This document shows positions 4,858-9,380 of a DNA stretch of 9,380 nt, one piece after another (position 1 is the first letter of the stretch; every line of letters begins with the position of its first letter). The notes under the pieces were generated by a model. It had not been told where the DNA came from, made no database searches, and was given only the letters and a program-made list of their open reading frames with translations. A program made the translations under genes and the position numbers. The stretch comes from an uncultured Dialister sp. (GTDB taxonomy: Bacteria > Bacillota > Negativicutes > Veillonellales > Dialisteraceae): NCBI GenBank assembly GCA_900543165.1, contig UQQQ01000066.1, positions 1 to 9,380 on the forward strand, read 5' to 3'.

Positions 4858-4894
4858 AATCAAGGGACAAAACGTCCCCGGGGTTAACACTGAA
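4858..4894 (+). repeat. 37-bp module, copy 2
   Basis: It matches 4617-4653 at 31 of 37 positions, including ACGTCCCCGGGG. It also contains the small inverted repeat GGGAC/GTCCC. Unlike copy 1 it has no flanking 10-bp inverted repeats. It ends 16 bases before the -35 box of the efflux promoter. Confidence 0.6.
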
Positions 4895-4910
4895 CCTTTC
4901 AATCTTCTTC

Positions 4911-4939
4911 TTGACTTACAGTCAATTCTTTGCTATCAT
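4911..4939 (+). promoter_or_regulatory. Efflux operon promoter with palindrome over the -35
   Basis: TTGACT (4911-4916, 5 of 6), a 17-base spacer, and TATCAT (4934-4939, 5 of 6) form the best promoter in the window. The -35 hexamer is also the left arm of a perfect palindrome, TTGACT-TAC-AGTCAA (4911-4925), placed where a bound repressor would block RNA polymerase. TetR- and MarR-family repressors commonly control RND pumps this way, but no regulator gene is in the window. The leader to the first gene would be about 65 bases. Confidence 0.75.
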
Positions 4940-5010
4940 ATTCTATATTCGATTACTAACGATTTTTACAGTATCGCACGATGAAGGCGATATGTGTAAG
5001 GGGGCAGAGT

Positions 5011-6195
5011 ATGAAGTATAAAAAGTTTTTAGCAGCTGCCATGGCGGCAGGCTTTTTGCTTTCTGCCGGCATGATGACCGGCGGATGCGGATCGGCCAAA
5101 CAGCAGCAGGGGCAGCAGCAGGCGATGAAGGTCACGACTTTCAAACCGTTCAAGTCGGACACGCCGATCCAGAGAGAGTATGCCGGCTCCATCATGGCCT
5201 TACAGGAAGTGCCGGTCCGCTCGAAAGTATCCGGTACAGTCATGGAAAAATACGTCAAGGGCGGTGACCATGTCACAGAAGGGCAGCCGCTCTTCCGTCT
5301 CGATACGCGCACCTATTCCTCCTCTCTGGCAGCCGCAGAGGCGCAGGTCGCGCAGGCTTCGGCTACCTATGAAAATGCGAAGCGCGATCTGGCCCGCTAT
5401 GAGCAGCTGATCGCGACGGGAGCGATTTCCCGGCAGGCTTATGATGCACAGAAGGCAGCGACAGAGTCCTATCAGGCCGTTGTCGAAGCAGCCAGGTCAC
5501 AGGCAGCGATCGCATCGGATAATCTCTCCGATACCATCGTGACAGCTCCCTTCACCGGGACGCTCTCCATGGATGATGTGAATATCGGTACCTTCGCTTC
5601 GGCAGGACAGACGCCGCTCGTCACGATTTCCTCGGCAGATCCGCTGTATGTTCAGTTTGATATGTCAGAAAGCGAATACCTCTCGCTCACCAAGAATAAG
5701 AGCGGCACAGAGACGCTCGGGGATGCCCTGAAGCTGCGCCTTGCCGATGGCTCCATCTATCAGGAAACGGGCAAGATCGTCCAGATCAATCCGGGGCTGA
5801 CCGGCGGGCAGCTGACCATGAAGGCAGCCTATGCAAATCCGGATAACCTACTCGTCCCGGGCATGTACGCGACCGTTGTTTCTGATGCAGAAATAGCCAA
5901 GGGAAGCATCCTGGTACCGACCAAGGCATTAGTACAGCTCCTGAACCGCGATATGCTCGATGTCGTCGTCGATGGCAAGGTCCAGCAGAAGGCAGTCAAG
6001 CTCGGGGCGACCTATGGCATCTATACCATCATCGAAAGCGGCATCGATGAAAATGATGAGATCATCGTCGAAGGCCAGAATAAAATCCGTGTCGGACAGG
6101 CAGTCGCTCCGGAAGAAACCACGCGCGAGGCTTTGGAACAGGCGGCGATCAAGGCCGTTTCTGTGCAGCATGGCACGGCAGATGCTAAGAAATAA
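5011..6195 (+). CDS. RND efflux periplasmic adaptor, AcrA/MexA family lipoprotein
   Basis: The adaptor links an RND pump in the inner membrane to an outer-membrane channel. From ATG 5011 the product has 394 residues. This start follows AAGGGGG (4998-5004) by 6 bases and gives a clean lipoprotein signal: MKYKK, a hydrophobic stretch, then TGGC with Cys26 as the probable lipidation site (the lipobox is imperfect). An upstream in-frame ATG at 4981 has no ribosome site and would spoil the signal. A Gln-rich linker (about 30-38) follows. The half-lipoyl motif is VRSKVSGTVMEKYVKGGDHVTEGQPLFRLD (about 69-98). The alpha-hairpin runs from about 103 to 170 and includes DLARYEQLIATGAISRQAYD. The second lipoyl half, TIVTAPFTGTLS, and the beta-barrel and membrane-proximal domains come after. 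It is co-transcribed with the pump, 11 bases downstream. Confidence 0.95.
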   Translation: MKYKKFLAAAMAAGFLLSAGMMTGGCGSAKQQQGQQQAMKVTTFKPFKSDTPIQREYAGSIMALQEVPVRSKVSGTVMEKYVKGGDHVTEGQPLFRLDTRTYSSSLAAAEAQVAQASATYENAKRDLARYEQLIATGAISRQAYDAQKAATESYQAVVEAARSQAAIASDNLSDTIVTAPFTGTLSMDDVNIGTFASAGQTPLVTISSADPLYVQFDMSESEYLSLTKNKSGTETLGDALKLRLADGSIYQETGKIVQINPGLTGGQLTMKAAYANPDNLLVPGMYATVVSDAEIAKGSILVPTKALVQLLNRDMLDVVVDGKVQQKAVKLGATYGIYTIIESGIDENDEIIVEGQNKIRVGQAVAPEETTREALEQAAIKAVSVQHGTADAKK

Positions 6196-6206
6196 GGGGA
6201 GGAGCT

Positions 6207-9200
6207 ATGGCAAATTTCTTTATTAAACGCCCTATCTTTGCTATCGTCGTGGCTCTTGTCATCACGATCGCCGGGGCACTCTGTATTTTCTCACTGCCGA
6301 TCGACCGCTATCCGAAGATCACGCCGCCGCAGGTCTCTGTCCAGGCGACCTATCCGGGCGCGGATTCTGAAGTCGTAGCGCAGACGGTGGCCGCGGTCAT
6401 AGAAAAGAATGTCGTCGGTGCCGAGGGCTTCGATAATATGTCTTCGACATCGAATTCGAACGGCTCCTATTCACTTTCGGTCCAGTTCCTGACGGGGACG
6501 GACTCGGATATGGCGACCATCCGTGTACAGAATGGCGTCACGGCTGCGGATGCCGCTCTTCCTGATACGGTCCGCTCCATCGGGGTCACCACAAAGAAAT
6601 CTTCGGGGGATATGGCACTCGTCGTTGGCCTGCTCTCGCCGAATGGCACGTACGATGATGTCTTCCTGAAGAACTATTTCTCCATGAACTATCTGGACGA
6701 GCTGAAGTCCATCAAGGGCGTCGGCAACGTACAGGAATTCGGCTCTGACTTCGCGATGCGTATCTGGATGGATCCGACGAAGATGTCGCAGAATAAAATC
6801 ACCGCGAGCGAGGTCATTGCTGCCGTTTCTGCGCAGAACAAGCAGATCGCGGCTGGCAACATTTCCAGTGCGCCGGTCGATCAGAATGCTTCCTTCCAGT
6901 ACATCATCACGGCGAAGGGGCGTCTCGTGACAGAAAAGGAATTCGGAGATATCGTTCTTCGCACCAATGATGATGGCTCCATGCTCCGCCTGAAGGATGT
7001 GGCCCGTATCGAGCTCGGCGCAAAGGACTACAGCTTCCTGTGCCGTGCGGCGGGACAGGAGTCGGTGATCCTCGCCTTCTCTCTGACCGATGATGCGAAT
7101 GCACTCGAAACTCTGGGTGCGATCAAGGAAAAGCTCAAAGAAGATGCGAAGAGCTTCCCGGATGATATGACCTATGTCATCTGCGCGGATAACACGGACT
7201 TCATCTATGCCTCCATCAAGGAAGTCATGCATACCTTCGTCGAAGCGCTCCTCATCGTAGCGCTGATCGTGTACATTTTCCTGCAGAACTGGAGATCCAC
7301 GCTTATCCCGATGATCGCGGTCCCTGTATCACTCTTGGGTACGTTTGCGTCCTTCCTGCTTCTCGGATTCACCATCAATACCCTGACGCTTTTCGCGATG
7401 GTTTTGGCCATCGGGCTGGTCGTCGATGACGCGATCGTCGTCATCGAAGCCGTCGAGTATGAAATGCGCTACAACAACCTTGACCCGAAAGAGGCGACTG
7501 TCGCTGCGATGCAGAAGGTACAGAGCCCGGTTATCGGCGTCGCGGTCGTGCTGGCTGCGGTTTTCGTACCGGTCGCTTTCCTTGGCGGGATCATGGGTAT
7601 CCTCTACAAACAGTTTGCTCTCACCATTGCGGTCTCTGTCCTGATTTCTGCTTTCGTCGCGCTGTCTCTGACTCCGGCGCTCTGCGCCGGCCTCTTGAAG
7701 CCGCCGAAGAAGCAGAATAGGAAAAGCTTCCTCGATCGATTCTGGGATACTTTCAATGACGGTTTCGACCATATGGTAGAAATCTATGGGGCGATCCTGC
7801 AGAAGATGGGACATGCGATCGCTGCCCCGATCATCGTCCTTGTCGTCATCACGGTCGCAGCCTTCGGTATTTTCTTCAAGCTGCCGACGGCATTCCTGCC
7901 GCAGGAAGATAACGGCTTCTTTATCACGGCGTTCTCTCTGCCCGAAGGCTCTGTCAATGTCAGAACGAATGCAGCCATCACTGATTACCTTGATTATATG
8001 GGAAAAGATCCGGCGATCGAACAGTCGCAGGGCATCACCGGCTTTGATATTTTGTCCGGCGGGCAGAAACCAAATGCAGGCCTTTCCTTCATCAAACTGA
8101 AACCGTGGGATGAACGTAAAGCGCCAAACGAACAGATCAATGCCATCATGGGCAAAGCCATGGCGTATGGGGCGACCCATCCGGATGTATCTTTGATGGC
8201 GCTGAATCAGCCTCCGATTCCAGGCCTTGGCTCCTCCGGCGGCTTCAGCCTTTACATCATAAACAAGAGCGGCGCATCGGATGAAGAATTCCAGCGCGTC
8301 GTCGGAGAATTCCTCGGCGCAGCAAACCAGCGTCCGGAAATCCAGATGGCCTACACCACCTTCCGAAGCGATACACCATCCTACAATTATGATATTGATC
8401 GAGAAAAAGCACAGCGAAATGGTGTGGCTGTCGGTGATATCTTCACCGCCCTTCAGGCCTACTATGGCTCTGTCCAGATCAATGACTTCACCATTTATGG
8501 ACGTAACTTCAAGGTCGTTGCGCAGGCGGATACCCAGTACCGCACGAACCCGGAGGATAACAAGTTCCTGACGGTCCGTGACAATAAGGGCAATATGGTG
8601 CCGATTTCCACCTTCATCACTCCGAAGAAATCCAATGCTGTCTCTGTCATCACGCGTTACGACAACTTCCCGGCGGTCAAGGTCGGCGGGCAGCAGAAGG
8701 ACGGGTATTCCTCCGGGCAGGCGCTTGATGCGCTCGAAGAAACTGCCAATCAGGTCCTTCCGAATGGGTATGGCTTCGAATTTGTCGAATCCTCTGCGCA
8801 GGAACGTGAAGCGAGCGGTAAGACCGTATATGCCCTCTCGCTCGGCATGCTCTTCGTATTCCTGTCCCTGGCAGCTCTTTATGAAAGCTGGAAAGTTCCA
8901 TTCACGGTCATCTTCGGGATACCGACCGGCTTCTTTGGCGCGAGTCTTGCAGCTCTGGCATTCAATGTATATAACGACATTTACTTCCAGATCGGTCTCT
9001 TGACCATCATCGGGCTGGCCGCGAAGAACGCCATCCTGATCGTCGAGTACGCGAAAGTTCGTACGGATCATGGTATGGAAGCGCTTCAGGCGGCTGTCGA
9101 AGCATCGAAGATCCGTCTCCGCCCGATCCTGATGACATCCTTCGCTTTCATTGTGGGTAACATTCCGCTGGCTCTCTCGACCGGCGCAGGTGCAAATTCC

Positions 9201-9341
9201 CGCTTTGAAATGGGGATTGCCGTTGTATTCGGTGTGCTTTCCGCCACCATTTTCCAGATCTTCATCGTTCCGATGCTCTTCGTTGTCATTGAACACATTC
9301 ATGGGTTCAAGAAATCGAAGAAAGTCGTCACCGAAGACTGA
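6207..9341 (+). CDS. RND multidrug efflux pump, AcrB/MexB (HAE1) family
   Basis: This is the inner-membrane proton/drug antiporter of a tripartite efflux system. It has 1044 residues, close to AcrB's 1049, so it is complete. The N-terminus MANFFIKRPIFAIVVALVI is the usual first membrane helix, followed by the LPIDRYPKITPPQVSVQATYPGA porter start. The proton-relay residues fall at AcrB-like positions: Asp407 and Asp408 in GLVVDDAIVVIEAVE, Lys940 in GLAAKNAILIVEYAK, and Arg970 and Thr977 in RLRPILMTS. Large periplasmic loops lie between helices 1-2 and 7-8. The start at 6207 follows AGGGGAGGAG. It is the second gene of the operon after the adaptor. No outer-membrane channel gene follows within the 39 bases left in the window, so the TolC-like partner is either beyond the edge or elsewhere. 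Substrates cannot be read from sequence; planktonic drug, bile salt or dye export is typical of the family. Confidence 0.97.
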   Translation: MANFFIKRPIFAIVVALVITIAGALCIFSLPIDRYPKITPPQVSVQATYPGADSEVVAQTVAAVIEKNVVGAEGFDNMSSTSNSNGSYSLSVQFLTGTDSDMATIRVQNGVTAADAALPDTVRSIGVTTKKSSGDMALVVGLLSPNGTYDDVFLKNYFSMNYLDELKSIKGVGNVQEFGSDFAMRIWMDPTKMSQNKITASEVIAAVSAQNKQIAAGNISSAPVDQNASFQYIITAKGRLVTEKEFGDIVLRTNDDGSMLRLKDVARIELGAKDYSFLCRAAGQESVILAFSLTDDANALETLGAIKEKLKEDAKSFPDDMTYVICADNTDFIYASIKEVMHTFVEALLIVALIVYIFLQNWRSTLIPMIAVPVSLLGTFASFLLLGFTINTLTLFAMVLAIGLVVDDAIVVIEAVEYEMRYNNLDPKEATVAAMQKVQSPVIGVAVVLAAVFVPVAFLGGIMGILYKQFALTIAVSVLISAFVALSLTPALCAGLLKPPKKQNRKSFLDRFWDTFNDGFDHMVEIYGAILQKMGHAIAAPIIVLVVITVAAFGIFFKLPTAFLPQEDNGFFITAFSLPEGSVNVRTNAAITDYLDYMGKDPAIEQSQGITGFDILSGGQKPNAGLSFIKLKPWDERKAPNEQINAIMGKAMAYGATHPDVSLMALNQPPIPGLGSSGGFSLYIINKSGASDEEFQRVVGEFLGAANQRPEIQMAYTTFRSDTPSYNYDIDREKAQRNGVAVGDIFTALQAYYGSVQINDFTIYGRNFKVVAQADTQYRTNPEDNKFLTVRDNKGNMVPISTFITPKKSNAVSVITRYDNFPAVKVGGQQKDGYSSGQALDALEETANQVLPNGYGFEFVESSAQEREASGKTVYALSLGMLFVFLSLAALYESWKVPFTVIFGIPTGFFGASLAALAFNVYNDIYFQIGLLTIIGLAAKNAILIVEYAKVRTDHGMEALQAAVEASKIRLRPILMTSFAFIVGNIPLALSTGAGANSRFEMGIAVVFGVLSATIFQIFIVPMLFVVIEHIHGFKKSKKVVTED

Positions 9342-9364
9342 CAATCGTAAATGAAAAAGAGCCT

Positions 9365-9380
9365 CGAGCCTTGTGCTCGC
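9365..9380 (+). terminator. Probable start of a terminator cut by the window edge
   Basis: CGAGC-CTTGT-GCTCG (9365-9379) forms a 5-bp stem 23 bases after the pump's stop codon and is preceded by AAAAAGAGCCT. If the sequence beyond the edge continues as the complement of that prefix, this is a full bidirectional terminator and the operon ends with the pump. Confidence 0.4.

Larger units (their letters stand above)
4299..5010. other. Gene-free interval crowded with short repeats
   Basis: No convincing gene is seen in about 700 bases. In order it holds the end of heptamer array D, a 158-bp foldback element, an 18-bp-stem hairpin, a 37-bp repeat bracketed by 10-bp inverted repeats, heptamer array E, the second copy of the dispersed hairpin, a 9-bp tandem repeat, the second 37-bp repeat, and the promoter and palindrome of the efflux operon. 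This density of unrelated repeats is much higher than elsewhere in the window. Confidence 0.8.

Noticed and set aside
4724..4984. 86-residue plus-strand open frame with Glu-Pro repeats
   Set aside because: It starts at a GTG inside heptamer array E without a ribosome site and runs across a hairpin repeat, a 37-bp repeat and the efflux promoter.
4981..5010. Upstream ATG start for the adaptor
   Set aside because: There is no Shine-Dalgarno sequence before it, and it would place ten residues ahead of a good lipoprotein signal; ATG 5011 has AAGGGGG at the right spacing.
7329..9344. 671-residue open frame on the minus strand opposite the pump gene
   Set aside because: It is antisense to a complete, motif-rich RND gene, and its product is low in hydrophobic order and rich in Arg, Asp and His, as expected of a shadow frame. 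The same applies to 6471-7232.

Overview
The window looks like the chromosome of a Gram-negative-walled Firmicute (class Negativicutes, a Dialister/Megasphaera-like organism). This is inference, not a database match. It rests on a short signal peptidase I of the Firmicute type next to a complete AcrA/AcrB-type RND efflux pair, which only makes sense with an outer membrane. Strong Shine-Dalgarno sites and GTG/TTG starts fit.

Layout: (1) 1-59, a strong bidirectional hairpin terminator. (2) 57-1832, minus strand, an exported DUF4127-family protein with an Ala/Lys/Glu-rich, TolA-like C-terminal tail. (3) 1833-2095, a divergent intergenic region with a minus-strand promoter, a hairpin found again at 4773-4801, and a perfect palindrome. 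(4) 2096-2644, a 182-residue protein I do not recognise. (5) 2645-3042, a gene-free stretch with heptamer repeat arrays, a fragment of a dispersed repeat and a likely promoter. (6) 3043-3597, signal peptidase I, followed by a hairpin terminator. (7) 3819-4298, a YhcH/YjgK/YiaL (EbgC-like) protein. (8) 4299-5010, about 700 bases without a convincing gene, packed with short repeats of at least five kinds and ending in the efflux operon promoter. (9) 5011-6195 and 6207-9341, an adaptor lipoprotein and an RND pump in one operon. (10) 9365-9380, the start of a probable terminator cut by the window edge.

The coding content is ordinary: protein export and processing (signal peptidase), drug or solute efflux (RND pair), a small sugar-metabolism-type protein, and an exported protein of unknown role. 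No gene cluster here looks like a new defence, biosynthetic or mobile system. The unusual content lies between the genes: 7-bp tandem repeats (GTGACTA/GGGATTA type) in both orientations, two of which run into the 3' ends of unrelated genes and supply their last codons and, in one case, the stop. There is also a conserved hairpin in two places, a 158-bp foldback (MITE-like) element, a 37-bp repeated module, and a 9-bp tandem repeat. The best regulatory site is TTGACT-TAC-AGTCAA, a perfect palindrome lying over the -35 box of the efflux promoter.
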